NCBI RefSeq assembly: GCF_001723175.1
Contig: NC_064650.1
Location: 3,038,001-3,102,000, forward strand
DNA from: Penicillium oxalicum
Lineage: Eukaryota; Ascomycota; Eurotiomycetes; Eurotiales; Aspergillaceae
Length of the DNA stretch: 64,000 bases
Reading direction: 5' to 3'
Shown here: positions 23,412 through 41,409 of the stretch, in pieces
Position numbering within the stretch: position 1 is the first letter of the stretch
Layout of the letters: each line of letters opens with the position of its first letter
Notes under the pieces: generated by a model
What the model was told of the DNA's origin: nothing
Database searches by the model: none
Seen by the model: only the letters and a program-made list of their open reading frames with translations
Made by a program: the position numbers and the translations under genes

Positions 23412-26400
23412 CTAACGCAGAGGACTGCCACCAAAAAAGTCGCCTGCCCCGGGACCTGAGAAACTGCCATTGCTAGGAGTGAGGGCAATCGAACGGCGGA
23501 AAGCCTGGCGTGGTGTAGCCGGGGCACTCATAGGCCCCGAAAGGACAGCAGACGCAGGCACCGGCGAAGTGACGGAGGCAGCCGAAGTCGATGCTACTCC
23601 GGTATCAGCAGCAGAGGTGCCACGACCGTTGGGACTGGACAGTGCAACAGCGGTACCAGGACGAGAGAGAACTGCCGCTGAGCTGAGGCCACCATTCTTC
23701 GGAGGAGGTCGGAACCCATGCTTCGAGCCTTCGCGGAAGATCTCTTCTAGCATCAGAGCGACGACCCCGGCATCTTCATACTCTTGGAACTTCTTCCAGA
23801 GACGCATGGCCATGCGTGCATCCTCTATGGAGTCGTGCCCGTGAATCACTTCAGAGGTCGGCTCTTCCTGAATATACTCTTTGAAGACGGCCCAAGCCAG
23901 GTACCGGAGACTCAGACGGCGGTTTTTGCCGGGATGGAAGAAAAGATATTGCGTATCCACGGTCTGTGATTTGGGGACCTGGATGTTGATTTTTCGAAAG
24001 TCTGAAGCCAGTCCATGACCGACGAAGATGCACCCAAGGTTCAGCAATAGCCAGAGCTTCTTGTATGCGACCTTCAAGGGAACAAGGTTGTGCTCGCTCT
24101 TGCGCGGGTCAAGGTCACCGGGCTTTATTCCAGAATACTGGGTCACGTAGTCGACAATTTTTTCTCGAATGGTAATGTAGTCGTCAATAAAAGGTAAACC
24201 TTCATCCTCACCCGAAGCCCGCAACACAGAAACCCGTGCCAAACCACTCTTGTTGGGGCGGACGATTTCATGCGATCCGTCTGCCTTCACGTCGATTTCA
24301 GCTTTCTCAAGGTCAACAAATTCAGTGTCAAGTGCGACTGGGGTGCCAGCCGTGGGCTTCTCCTCTTCGGTCAAAGTGCGACATGACTTGACTTGTCGTC
24401 CGCCACTGCAACCCTCGTTAGTATCATTCGAAAACCAAAGCAAAACCCACCACAAGGACAAGTAATGAATTATGAGAAAACCTACTTCAAAGACCACTCG
24501 CGGAACAACAACGTCGTGTCCAAAGAGTTCTTCCAAGAGTCATCAACGCCATGACGTGCGCTTCGCACCTGGAATGCCAGGACGCAAGGCTGCTTCCAAG
24601 GCTGCGTGAACCGCAGAGCCTCATCCCGATCCACCTCCGTGACCAGGAAATCGTTAAACAGGTGCCACTTGTCGGTGGAGGCTTGGGATTCTGGCTCCGA
24701 AATTGAAACATTTACAAATGAGACCAGATGCGCTTTCTGATGCTCCGGGATATCAATCTCAGCAACAAGACCCACCAAGTCGTACACAACCAGATCTGGC
24801 GTGTTGCTCTGCTCACGTGCACGAAGCTCGTCGCCTTCGAAGCACATCACTTGACCGTTGTCAATTACTACACCAACCGCGTCGGGTAGCCATCCAGGAA
24901 TAGACCAAAGGCGACGGCACGCGGGGTTTGTTAATGCCGCATTCAAGATGAGGATCAATGGCATCCGGTGAACGGTTTTGCGTATCATGACTTGTTGGTA
25001 ACGGCGACAGTAATTGCACCACCCTCGATTTTGAGTCTCGCGCTCGATACTGGCGCGCAGGATGCTAGAGAACCGGAATGCCGGATTGCGTCGCGCGTGC
25101 TTAATGTCCAGGTTTGGGTAGAGAAGCTCGTTCGCCAGAGAATTGCCTGGGCGCACGGTTTCGTTTTGACAAAACATGCATCGAATTGATTCCGAGGCTA
25201 TCGTTGCAAGACGCTGGTCGAGATCCTCAGCATTGGGCTGGATCGTTCGGAAGTCGTGGGCGACCTGCGTTAAGAAGAACCGATTCACAGCTTGAATCGC
25301 TGTTGACAGAGATTTATTCGTGAGATTCTCCTCCAGAAGGCCCAGGTTAGATGCTTCCCGGAAACTGCTGAATGTTTTCAACAAGTTTGTTGCCTGACAG
25401 TTTTGTCCATTTGCCTTTTCCAGCATGTCGAACAGATAGCCCAATTCACACAGAAGGCAATTTTCAAAGATACACGCTCCAGCGGCGTGATTCAAAGCAA
25501 GGTTTCGGAAGAGAGGGATGAATTTGAGAAGTTGAAGAAGGGAGTTGGTGAAAGAGTTGGCTATATGAGTTTCCAGACCCGAGAAAGTAGTTTGATTGTA
25601 AAATCGAAAGTCAAAGTCATCGACACCGAAGCGACTGTATTTGATTTCAACGTTGCTGTACTTCAGGAGAGGATCGTCGTCCGCTTCGCCATTGATCTTA
25701 GCGCCAGCCAGACCTTTAGCTGCCTCGATTACAGAACTGTTCGAGTCAGATTTACCCTGATCCCGAGCCTTTTCACTCAAAAACTTTGGAGCAATCAGAG
25801 CAGGTTCAGCCGTGGCCATGGAGCGGGTGTTTTCCATCTGGTATCGGCGATTCTTTCGGGGATTGGGTGCACCATGTCCAACTTCAGCTGGGCGCAAGTA
25901 TGGCAGCAGCGACTGGTCCACTTGAGGCGGAGGATTGCCAACTTCGAAGACGAGGTGGCTGGGCCATGCGGAAAAAAGCCGGTCGTGATAATAAGGCATT
26001 CCCACCATGTTCAACGGTGTTTCCGGAGACCAGTCGACAGGAGGGAGTCGTGTGGGGACATCGGCAAATTCGATTTCTTTGCTCAATTCGTTAAAGTGAA
26101 CCTTATTGGGGGACCCCCATAAATGAATGGCACACTCTGCATCGTTGATAGCCAGGGCTTCTCCAGAAGGCGACACATCAAACCCCAGCATAAAAGTGAC
26201 ATTGGCCTGTCTCAAGTTGATCGTGTTGGGATTCATCAAATCCACAACCTGTAGCTGACCCGTCTGAGAAGCTACGAAGCTTGTGGTATGCAACTTCGGA
26301 TGCATCCGCACGTATGCCGCACCCGCATGGAACGGAATGGGAGGAAGCGGCGATAGTGTTTTTAAGTCATAGACGTTGGCCAGCGGGTCGACGATCGGAG

Positions 26401-27105
26401 CACCGAGGTGACGAACAGAAAATCCACAAGTCACGAGCAAGTCATTTCGCGCATCCATATCATTTATAGCCGTCCCATGAGCTTTCCACGACTTAACGAC
26501 CTTAAAATCAGCCAGGCTAAGTGCATTCACAGAGCCAGTATCCGTTGCCGCGCAGAGATATCGACTTTTCTTCATGAGTGTATAGTTGAAGTCTGTATGA
26601 AGCTTGTCGACAATAATGCCTTTATCAATGTCGATAGTGAACATTGCACGTTGACAGCCCGCAACCAAGATTCGATTTGTCTGGGCCGTGAAACTCATGC
26701 ATCGAAGATCGACCATCTCTTCGTGTGTGACGTGCCATTGTGTCAAGCCGCGTCGCGTAATCATGTGCACGCTCTTCGAGGACAACGAAATCACACCGCG
26801 TTGATGAAATACGATCTGCCGCACGCCGCCATCCGAGACAGGGTGGGCACGAACGGAGGTATAGCGCTGCAAATCTGGTCCAAAGAACGACGAAAGTCGG
26901 CCCTAATAAGACAGATAAGAATGCGATTAGCCCGATCACCGTCTGATTTGGCCCCGAAAGAGCGCGTCTCACTCACAAATTCATTGCCCGTCCAAAGAAG
27001 CTCCATGAGATCGTCAAAAGCTACCGTTGTCGCGATTGTCGGCAGCCCATGTGCACTCGGCGGTGGCACTGGAATGCGCGACAATTCATCCCAATCTGCC
27101 TCCAT
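23412..27105 (-). CDS. pan2: Pan2, catalytic subunit of the Pan2-Pan3 deadenylase
   Basis: The poly(A) nuclease that trims mRNA poly(A) tails together with Pan3, in the cytoplasm. Exons are 27105-26977, 26902-24486 and 24405-23412, giving 1179 residues, the usual length for filamentous fungi. The N-terminal third has the WD40-like propeller that binds Pan3. The middle is the ubiquitin-hydrolase-like domain ([19 protein letters not shown]) in which the catalytic Cys of true proteases is replaced, as in all Pan2. It also carries zinc-binding Cys pairs ([15 protein letters not shown]). The C-terminal RNase is of the DEDD type: ALDTEF near residue 875, [10 protein letters not shown] and [11 protein letters not shown] supply the acidic residues. 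A Ser/Pro/Ala-rich tail of about 90 residues ends the protein. Introns of 74 and 80 bases are clean. The gene is divergent from the damaged dehydrogenase. Confidence 0.95.
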
Positions 27106-27888
27106 TGTGACAGTGGATGAATCTGGGCGAGATCGCCCAAATTATAACTCAGAGTGTATCCTCGTCGCGTCGCCTCGTCGGTCCTTTTCGTTTTGGGATA
27201 TGCGACCTTCACCCAGATCAGGAAAGACCGAGTCGGAGCATCGTCTAGGAGGGGACGGGCGTGATTGCGGGGAAGCTATCAGAAGTCTTCGGGTTCCGGC
27301 AGTCGGCAAAATGAGCAAAGTAGAAGCGTATAATTCCAAGACCGGCCTGACAAGAAGGTTGAGTATGGACGCTTTTCTCGAGAGAGATCGAGGATAAAGG
27401 GCTGCCGGATTATGCTGTCATTAACAGTCATTCATCTCTAAACCGCCGCGGCCCAGACGAGCGACGATACAGTCACGTGATTTCTCTCTGGCACTCGAGG
27501 ATCAACTAAAGAGAGCAGTCGAATTGACTGGGTATGTTTCTGTACCGGTCTCGATACTATCTTTTCATTTCAGTGAACACAGAACTTTGCTTTTTCAATG
27601 TCCTGTGGGACCAAGGTACCGAAAATCTCTCATGAGAGTGCAAAAAAAAGACTTGTCAGACACTGCTGTTGCACTGTAGATCTAGAGGATCTCTAGAGAC
27701 CATTCCAGGGCCGAGCATCCCGACTTTTTCCCTATCTCTGTGAAGCTGTCCAGTCTGTCTCACGGAATTTGATCTGACCAATCTACCGGGCGTTATGAAT
27801 CAGCTGTACAAAGTATCTACTATATCTCCCTCTCCCCTGCCCGCTTGATATTTGGCATCATCCTCCACGCTTGACCTTTCACGTCACC
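27106..27888. promoter_or_regulatory. Shared upstream region of PAN2 and the dehydrogenase locus
   Basis: A divergent 783-base spacer. It should contain the PAN2 promoter on the left and, on the right, the promoter of the short-chain dehydrogenase. Nothing matches a known specific site convincingly. A duplicated GATCT/AGAGGATCTCTAGAG string near 27679-27697 is a short palindrome of unknown meaning. Confidence 0.35.
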
Positions 27889-28776
27889 ATGTCCTCTACC
27901 GACCGGCCTATCATACGCCGTGATTTCACAGAAAAACTCATGCTACAAGCTATCCCTCCATATCGCCTTTGGCACAGGACTTATCGGGACAGCATGTGCT
28001 CATCACTGGCACTGCCTGGGAGGACGGCGTGGGCTCTGCAACCGCCATTGCCCTTTGCCCGCACCGGAGCGTCCGCAATCGCTGTCGTTGACCTCCATGG
28101 CGTCTCTGGGGGTATTGTGTCTCGAGTCAAGGCCGCAGCTATCAAGGTAGGACGACCCGAACCTCAGGTAGTCAACGGCCGCGTTGCAGCGTTCAAGGAC
28201 ACAGTTTTGGATGCGTTCGGACATCGGTTGGATGTCCTTGTCAATAATGTAGCTCATCAGGAGCCGTATAGTTCTATCCTGGACGCAGATCTAGATGTGT
28301 ACTGGAAGACTTAGGAGGTCAATGTTCATGGACTGTTCAACATGACGCGGGCGTTCCTACCTATGCTGCTTGACACGCGCGCAAAACTTGACGGCCAAGG
28401 CATTGTGATCAACGTAGCTTCTTCCGGTGCTCTTAGCGTGCGAAAAGGCGGCGCAAGCTATAGAACCTCCAAGCTTGCGGTACTTCGCTGGACAGAAGCC
28501 CTGAACCTAGAACATTGCGACGACGGCTTACTTGCTTTCTGCGTGAATCCTGGGGCAATCAAGACCCATTTGACAATCAACGAGCCTGAGGAAGTGCGTA
28601 ACAGATTACCACACAAGCCAGAAATTGCGGGCGACACTATCGCCTGGCTCGCTTCAGGGCGAATAGAATGGATGGGCGAAAGGTATATTAGCTGTCCCTG
28701 GGATATGGAAGAGCTCTTGGGCAGGAAGGATGAAATAGTGGAAGGGAACAAGCTGAAGCTCAGCATGGATTTCTGA
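27889..28776 (+). pseudogene. Damaged short-chain dehydrogenase/reductase
   Basis: An SDR-family NAD(P)-binding oxidoreductase of about 295 residues with several lesions. The product starts MSSTDRPIIRRDFTEK. The glycine-rich cofactor motif GQHVLITGTAWEDGVGSA lies in a different frame (27945 to about 28053), entered after one missing base near 27932-27944 and left by one extra base at the CCC run 28051-28053. From FARTGASAIAVVDLHG the original frame resumes. A TAG at 28312-28314 then interrupts the expected YWKT(W)EVNVHG segment, where TGG would be usual. Downstream, the catalytic pair is intact (Tyr and Lys in SYRTSK), as is the C-terminus to TGA at 28774. The stretch between PEPQVV and VAAFKD also looks a few residues short. 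The two frame changes cancel and could be sequence errors; the TAG argues for real decay. Substrate unknown. Confidence 0.75.
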
Positions 28777-29500
28777 GTCTTGAGTCTGATCGAATTTAAA
28801 TTCAAGGCACACAAAACCAATCATGTCTCTCGCCCTTTTATAAGTAGATCTCATGGATGAAGACTGGGATAGGCAGGCAATACATAGATGAAGTTCTTAG
28901 CGCCGCTCCGGGCAGGAAAACTAACCGAAGAGCCGTGGAGGAGTTCTCCTGGAGTAGTTGCACCGGTTTCGCAACTGTTTGTAAAACATCAGCATGCTAC
29001 ATTGGTGGAGTATGACTACTACACAAACACAAAACAAAAGCCACACATAAATGGCCCGTTGCCCAAACTTCTCAAAATAAGGACTGAGGCTGCGTAAGCA
29101 GGATAGTCCAAATTCTAAACACCACATCTGGCGTATTGTGTGCTGCTAGGTTCAAGCATAACTGATCGAGCATGACCATCTTGAGAGATCTAAAGAGAGA
29201 GAAAGAGGCAGGTGAATGCGTCCACTTGTCACGAGTTTGAAGATAGACGGAAGCCGCAGCAATTATATGCACTTGCAAAGAGAAAAAGATTCGCCACATG
29301 CCATCAACTAAGCTGAACAGGGAAGGATATCTGGGCAAGGAAAAGAAATAACAAATAGGCCAACATGGTCACGCTTAGGCAGGTAGCGCAGGGTCAAATG
29401 AAAACCACGCAAAAGTTGAACTCTAAACTACATGCCGTCTCCCAAGAGCGCTTGACTGATCATGGCAAGACCACCTTTCGCCCCCCCTTGCCGGTAGAAA
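28777..29500. other. Convergent 3' spacer
   Basis: Space between the dehydrogenase remnant (plus strand) and HSE1 (minus strand). It is A/T-richer than the genes and has only short open frames; I see no gene. Confidence 0.5.
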
Positions 29501-32046
<2,546 letters not shown>

Positions 32047-34205
32047 TCTCACAATCTCAGATGGAGCTGTTCCCAACGGGGTACGGGGCCAATATAATTG
32101 TACGAGACCTCGTGACCAAGGAGTGTACGTCAGGCACCAACGATTCGCTGACACGGGTCGGATCCGCCACTTCACGGGAATATGAAGGCTCGGATAAATT
32201 TGAAAGAAGCGATTGCACACAGTAGGAAGCAGCGAGTATTGACCCGGCAAATGATCTTTGAAGCTGCAAGGGATTTGAGTCAGATCACAGGTGCAGTGCA
32301 ACAGAGAATGCGGGGAGCAGCGAGTCGACACAGCGGGGAGAAGAGGGCGGGTCGGCGATACTGGTCCGGTCGAGAAGGTGACGCTTATCCTAGGAAGACC
32401 GCAGACAGCTGCAAGATCCAAAAGAGAGTCCCAGGTGTTGTTGAGGAAATGGTCGCACCAGATTGCGCTGGATTCGTCGTAGAGCAGGGTTCAGTCAGAG
32501 CTACTTGTTGATGCCACTAGTTGCTGCGCCTGCGAGTCAATCCCGCTGGTCGGAACTGAGTCAGCAGAACGATGACGACGGTGCCCCCGGGACCGGGCAC
32601 GGAGCTCTTCGTGCTTGAGCGTGCAGGTACCTGCCAGACTGCCGTAGCCTTCGAATCACTTACCTTGGAAGGCACCAACAATTACTGGCTACTGTGGCAA
32701 AGTTAGGGGCGAGGAGTGCCTTAGTACTCAGCCATCTGAGCTCATCATTGATGCAGGCACTAATGTACTGTGGCTGGAGGTCCTGCAAAAAAGTTCAGCC
32801 TCGGTGGCAATAATTACAGCCCAATAAAACAAACGATCTCGCGATAGATCTGGCACTAATCTCGACGACCTATTTATATGTTCATGACGACTAGAGATAT
32901 AATGCTGAGAAATAAAAGCAGCTTTCCTGTCAGGATAGTGTCATGATGCTCCCTTCAAGAAGGGACGGACAGTAAGACCAGACGAGCCCGTCGACATCAT
33001 CAGATGTTACACTCGAGCCCGTGCGGCAGAGACATCAAGATGGGTCTGGAAACTAATAATTAATGGTCCACATTTTTTTCTCCAGATGCCTGGGCCGATG
33101 CTAGAGATAACAATTTCGAGACATGGCTACCAGGGGAGGATATTCATTAGCTGAGAAATCAATGCTCGTGCAACTAGCGATCGATTGGTTCCTGAAGTCC
33201 GGTTACGTTCTGGTATACCTAGGTAGAAATAAGAGTTTCCAAGTCATGTCGGAGCTTGATTCTCTTCTGTGACGGCCCTGATCCCTATGCATAAGAATGG
33301 CTGTGTGTCCGTGCTTCGTTCAAGACCGGGCCAAAATGTCACAGGGAAGACGAGCAGGAGAACTGTATACCAAGTCCAGCCCTCCAACGACCGCGAGATT
33401 TGGTACTCTCTAACGCCTTTCAGCTTGTTAGTCAAAGGGTTACGGTGCTGGACGGACTGGAGTTCTAGAAAAGACTTTCCCCGGACACGCGCACAGGACT
33501 CGGCTAAAAGGGAGGAGATAAGCATGTAATCATGTTGATTGATGGCTTGGAACTCGTGTCTCAATCATTCCTCGTCTCCAAGCTACATAAGATACATCGC
33601 AAGTGGTAGACGTCTGGCAACGAGAACCCACGGCCATGAAATAACCTATTGCTACAGGGACTGTCCCCTCGTCATGTCATACGTCGCAAGAAGGTGAACA
33701 GATACACAAAATTTCGCAAGGTAGGCGATAAGGATCAGATGAAAAAGGATGAAGAAAGAGCAAGCGAGGCCTCATATCAGAGCCCTCTATGGAGCACAGA
33801 CTGCCCCGTGATCAAGTCCAGGTCATAGCAAATCAACGGATTAGACGGGAAACACAGATGTGGCGCCTAGTGGCAGCGAAAAGTCTAGCATCGTAGGGGA
33901 GAATAAGCGGAAAAAAACTTTCGTCGGCGAAAGAGAGCCAAGCAAGGGCAGCGAAGAAAAAAAAATGTACTTTCAAGAGTAACATGCCGACTCCAGCAAC
34001 AAGGTGGTGCGGATGATGGATGGCAATCCGGAATCTAGAAGGATGACAGGAAAGTTAATGGGGAGTGTTGGGGGTATCTGAACGAGACGGGCAGTAGGTG
34101 GCGAGGGCAAATCCCAGAACACACAGGAAGAAGAAAAGAAGGGTACACGTGAGCAACCGAGACGTATATGTGAAGAGCGCACGAAAGAGCGCAAAGAGTG
34201 AAAAA
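32047..34205. other. HSE1 promoter and STE20 3' spacer
   Basis: A 2.2 kb stretch with no supportable gene. The right-hand 300 bases (34000-34205) are rich in A and G on the plus strand and probably form the STE20 3' untranslated region. The left side should carry the HSE1 promoter. Confidence 0.5.
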
Positions 34206-36999
<2,794 letters not shown>

Positions 37000-39900
37000 G
37001 ACGGGCCGGTCGCAGACATATGCTACTTCTCAGGTGGGACGGACGGAAGAAGAATGTGATGCAGATTGGAACTGGACTGAGAGAAGGGGGGAGGAGGGAC
37101 TAAAAGAGCGAGGAGAAATTTCCGAGGCCAATTGAGGATGTCTGATGAGCAGTCCGACCGGAGGAGCCACGGTCGGCGTGTTTGGCGGTAGGTGGTAGGC
37201 GGAGGTGAACAATCAGGTCGGTGGCCTGCACTTTCAGGATGAATTCTCTGACCGGACAAGAGTCATGAATGAAGGCCGTGGGTGTGCCGTGGCGTCACGG
37301 GGGGTGTTGGAAGGTGTGATGGTGTGTGATGGGGGGGAGGGGCCTGCCGGACTCAGATATGGGACGAAGGGGAATTTTATTCTGGAAGACTTGACCAGCA
37401 GGATGAAGTGGGCACCAGGCGGAGGGAGAGGAGAGGGGGGTCCAAACGTAGTGTGAGAGGTGGAGTGACGAACAGTGAACCAGGGCCGGTACCTGGGATT
37501 CGGGAGGTACTCTGGACCAGCACTGGACGGGTACCGGTACTGAGGTACTGACTATGTTGGAGGATGGTCAAGATAGGCGGAGTGAGCACCGGGATTCTAG
37601 ACTCGGGGTTTAAAAGGTGGACGCAATGCCCGAAAAGAACGAAGGCAATGAAGTCCCTGACTCCGGAGTGAGGAGATCTAGGTGATGGAAGTACAAGCGG
37701 GTAGGGGATACCAGAGTCAGCACCATATATACACGTCACACAGTATATCAGAGGTACAGGGCCCTTTGGCTCGGTGAATCGTGAAAAGAGAGTCCTGGAG
37801 TGCTCGATAAGAGTAAGACCACACAGGATCAAACAGCACCAGACCACACGAACCTTGCCGAGCCAGCGGGCACCGTCAGAAGTCCAGACGACGAGTCCAA
37901 AGGTGGTTCGGCACGTGGGAAAAGCGGAGTGGGAGACAGAAAAGGAGAGTCTCTCCTTGGTACGGTCGCCGGTGGCACGGTGGCACAGTGGTACTTGGCC
38001 CGAGTTTAGACATGCTATGGCACTCTGAGCCCTGCGTTCTAGCTGGATAGAATAGGGGAGCTTTGTCATGCGATGGGGACTGAATATACTTCACCTCTTT
38101 TTTCTTTCCGTGACCCTATCATGCTCAGATGCTCAGACACTGCATTGATCGGTATTTAGGTTTCCCTAAGCATCGGGTCCGCCTTCTAAATGCTTGCAGG
38201 CGATGCAGTACGCGGATCATGGTGAACCTCGTATTGCGTACCCTTGAACTATACTGACGTAGCTTGTTATCTCTCTCACTTTGGAGAATTTCAAAGCGGC
38301 AAACTGACACACGCATGTTGGTCTAAACAGCAGACACTCGACACTCGAAAATGTTCATACAGGTAGGAGCCGGTGCTAGGCTGCTGTTTCATGTCCGTCC
38401 AGCTTCTTTTTTATTCTCTGTTATGCCGAGCGGGTTTCGACACGACTACTATGCAATAGGCATCCCGTCTGCTACACTCAACCATAACGGGTCAACCGAG
38501 TCACCCTTCCATATCAAATCTAGGTATAATAGCTCCCGGACTCGTACTCTCTCACCCAGTATTCATTCACTCGGTATATACTGCCCAGTACATGACTACC
38601 AGCCAGTGCTGCCCACACGGCAGAGTATACTGAGTAGTACTCACTACAGAGAACTATCTTATCGATATCCCGGAGACGAGCCTCACCGAGTCAACATTTA
38701 TCTTCATGGACTCTGCCGTGTCGATGTCTTAAATTCTGTACAGTAAAACCTTCATGTCTTAAGCTCTACGCCGACCAGCCCCACCGCCATTGTCCACCCC
38801 CCGTCGGATACTTAAGTTGGAACCATCCACGACAGAATTCTAGATGGTCGGCGCCCACCTCTCGCAGGCTCCCACTGGACCCTCGTCCCAGTCAGTGGAG
38901 GCGAAAGGAGGACTGCTCATTTCCTCAAGTCTACCCGAATGGGTGGACAAGGGCTGTAGGTGGGTCCCCTGAAGTGGACACCGAACGTTGGGCCTTGTGT
39001 GCTGAACCACACCGGCACCCACGGGGGAAAACACTAAAAAGTCGGTGGCTTTCACCAATCTAACCTTTTTGGGAACAATCGAAATGAGTGATGATGCGAG
39101 AGTCAGATACTCTCTTTAGCTCCTGAGTTGCCAAGAGACTCATCAGCGTAAGGTTGGGATTACACCTGCCATCATTACGTCAAGGGGTGTCTCGCGTCGG
39201 GACAAGAGTTAAGTACATTGGTATGGACATATATTTCTCAGTGCAGGGTAGGGACGGGAGGTCTCGAAAACGACGGACCGTCTCTTGTTGAGAATTTCAG
39301 AAACTGATTTCCATTGCAGCCAAGAGGAACAAACGCATAGATCTTGTGGTGAAATGGATATCCTTTTTTCTGGCCATTGGTGGTTGCTGACTCGCGACAG
39401 GAGACTGCATGGACACGGGAAAATGTAGAACCGAGTCACTGAAAGTCGGGAGTCGATTGGTCACAAGGGATTTCAATCCCGTCCGACTCGCAAAGTCTCC
39501 TGGTGAGCATGGGCGAAACATCAAGCAGCCCAAGGTGACTCAACCCTGCAGGTACCTACACCTGCGTCGCCGAGAAAAGATAATTCCTGAAGGGATCTAA
39601 CCACACAGGCACTGGCCTCCCCCGGAAAATGAACACAACGGAGAGAGTCCTTCTCTGAGGCTTCCTCCACCGCCGCATACCAGACTGTCTGTATCCTTAG
39701 TCCAGTAGACAGAGGAATCAAGAGTGTCCGTGTAGCACCCATGCGGTTCTACCCGCACCCCCCCCAGCGTCACTTTTGCTATGATTTCATCTGTTCGTGG
39801 TAGGTACTCGCTCGCCTTGAAGGACCCTCGGACGCGCATGCGTGGTTCGTCTCTATTTCTCCCTTACCATCACAGTTTGGCACGATCAGAAGGGGAAAAA

Positions 39901-41409
39901 CAGGCATGCTTGGCACGATTCTGCAGGCGAAACACGACGTGCGGATTTATTGGCCCATCGGGCTCATATTTGCAATATTGGATGTCTCTACCTCTCAATT
40001 TCACTACATACATTGTGTCCTGCTAGCCATGTTATGAGGCCCCGGGCCCCGTCCGGCTGCTGCCAGCCCGCGCCCGTGTTTCAACTTTTGACGTGGATGA
40101 CCAGACAGCAGACAGATCAGAATCCTGGGCTATTGATGAAATGCACAATTGTTCCGTGCACAATATCAGGACTTGGATATCCACCATCACTTCTTGCTTG
40201 ACTATCCTTATTCTTATCCATGTGAACAACACCCCGAGGCCATTCTGAGTCTGGACGAATGTCCCCCAGCCTCTCTGATGGCATCATGTTTGGTCCCGGA
40301 TTGCTCATGGGGTTCGTGTTGGATCGGTAGTGGCTTGTCTTGCGACTTCATGGTTGGATGCGTCTGCCGTGGGCACCCATGGTTTATGGCTCGTGGCGCA
40401 TTTGTTGGTTATAGTAGACTTCTCCAGATTATACTCAATTGCAATTGTGGGTACATGCAGTAGCTTTGCAGGTTTCCTGGCATCATCACACCAGTGAAAG
40501 CCAAAGGGTCACTACATAGATAAGACATCGATAGTTGTCTTTGCAAGCTCAGCATGACATGGAATCGCAACTACTCAGAATCTCCTGGAGTCGCGGTGCA
40601 TAGGGCGTGTGGGCTTGGGACTGCATCTTGTCAATTTGGAATTTTATACTTTCTCCATATGATTGCTTAACCAGCTACAGGAGACTCGAGTCTGCGTGCC
40701 ACATGCGTGCCACATGCTCGGCACATTATGATTTATCAAAATTGCATAGCAATAATGCCTCACCTCAATTGTCGGAGAAATCGACTTGACAATTACCTAG
40801 AAACCTTACGTTCTACTAAAATCAAAATGCATATCGATCGCCTCAATCACACCCTCGGCTGTCCCATCCAAGATGCAATGTGAAAGGATGCGCCCTCGTT
40901 CCGTAGCGTGCAGTAGTGTACCGGATCGAAGCGGAAATCTCCACAGTTCTGCAACAGGACTGCCCATCTGACCCTCTCGTTGTTCAATTAGCAACAGCTC
41001 GACGTTCCTGTCCATCCGCGGCGAAAAGCAACTCGCAAGCCGTGGGAAAATTTCGGGAAAACTGCCCAAGTGCGGACGTTGGCGCGTCGATGGATCCAGT
41101 ATTCGGTCGGTCCCCGATCCAGCGAACCTTAACGTCGTAATGGAATCCTTCGAAGCTGCATGAGAGGAACGCCCGCCTTTTAACTATGGGGACAATGTCG
41201 CCAATTTTTTGGGTTCGAAGGGGAATCGGTAGTAATCCGTGGCTCTTCATATATCCACCACTTCCCACAGACTTTTGTCCACGGTTCACGGTTCACTGCA
41301 GAAGAAACTGCCAGGTCTCAACGGCAGCTGGGAGCTTCTGCACATCGATCATTTATCCCCTCGCGAGAATCATCAGTGGCTCCAAGCACATTGGAACCAA
41401 GACGACGTC
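37000..41409. other. Large gene-poor region (STE20 promoter onward)
   Basis: A 4.4 kb region. Its first kilobase should be the STE20 promoter and leader, including a cluster of GGTAC repeats at about 37490-37550. A 230-codon open frame on the minus strand (37377-38069) and a 131-codon frame on the plus strand (38351-38746) are present, but neither resembles a known protein. At 40806-41289 two overlapping minus-strand frames have a somewhat protein-like composition and could be a decayed gene that I cannot identify. The last 170 bases (41239-41409) are open in frame with the lactonase gene. Confidence 0.4.

Noticed and set aside
25403..26122. 240-codon plus-strand frame
   Set aside because: It is antisense to the PAN2 central domain, whose protein is clearly recognisable.
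37377..38069. 230-codon minus-strand frame upstream of STE20
   Set aside because: It has low-complexity Leu/Pro/Ser composition, no domain and no splice partners, and lies in promoter DNA.
38351..38746. 131-codon plus-strand frame
   Set aside because: No recognisable motif; isolated in a 4 kb gene-poor region and consistent with chance.
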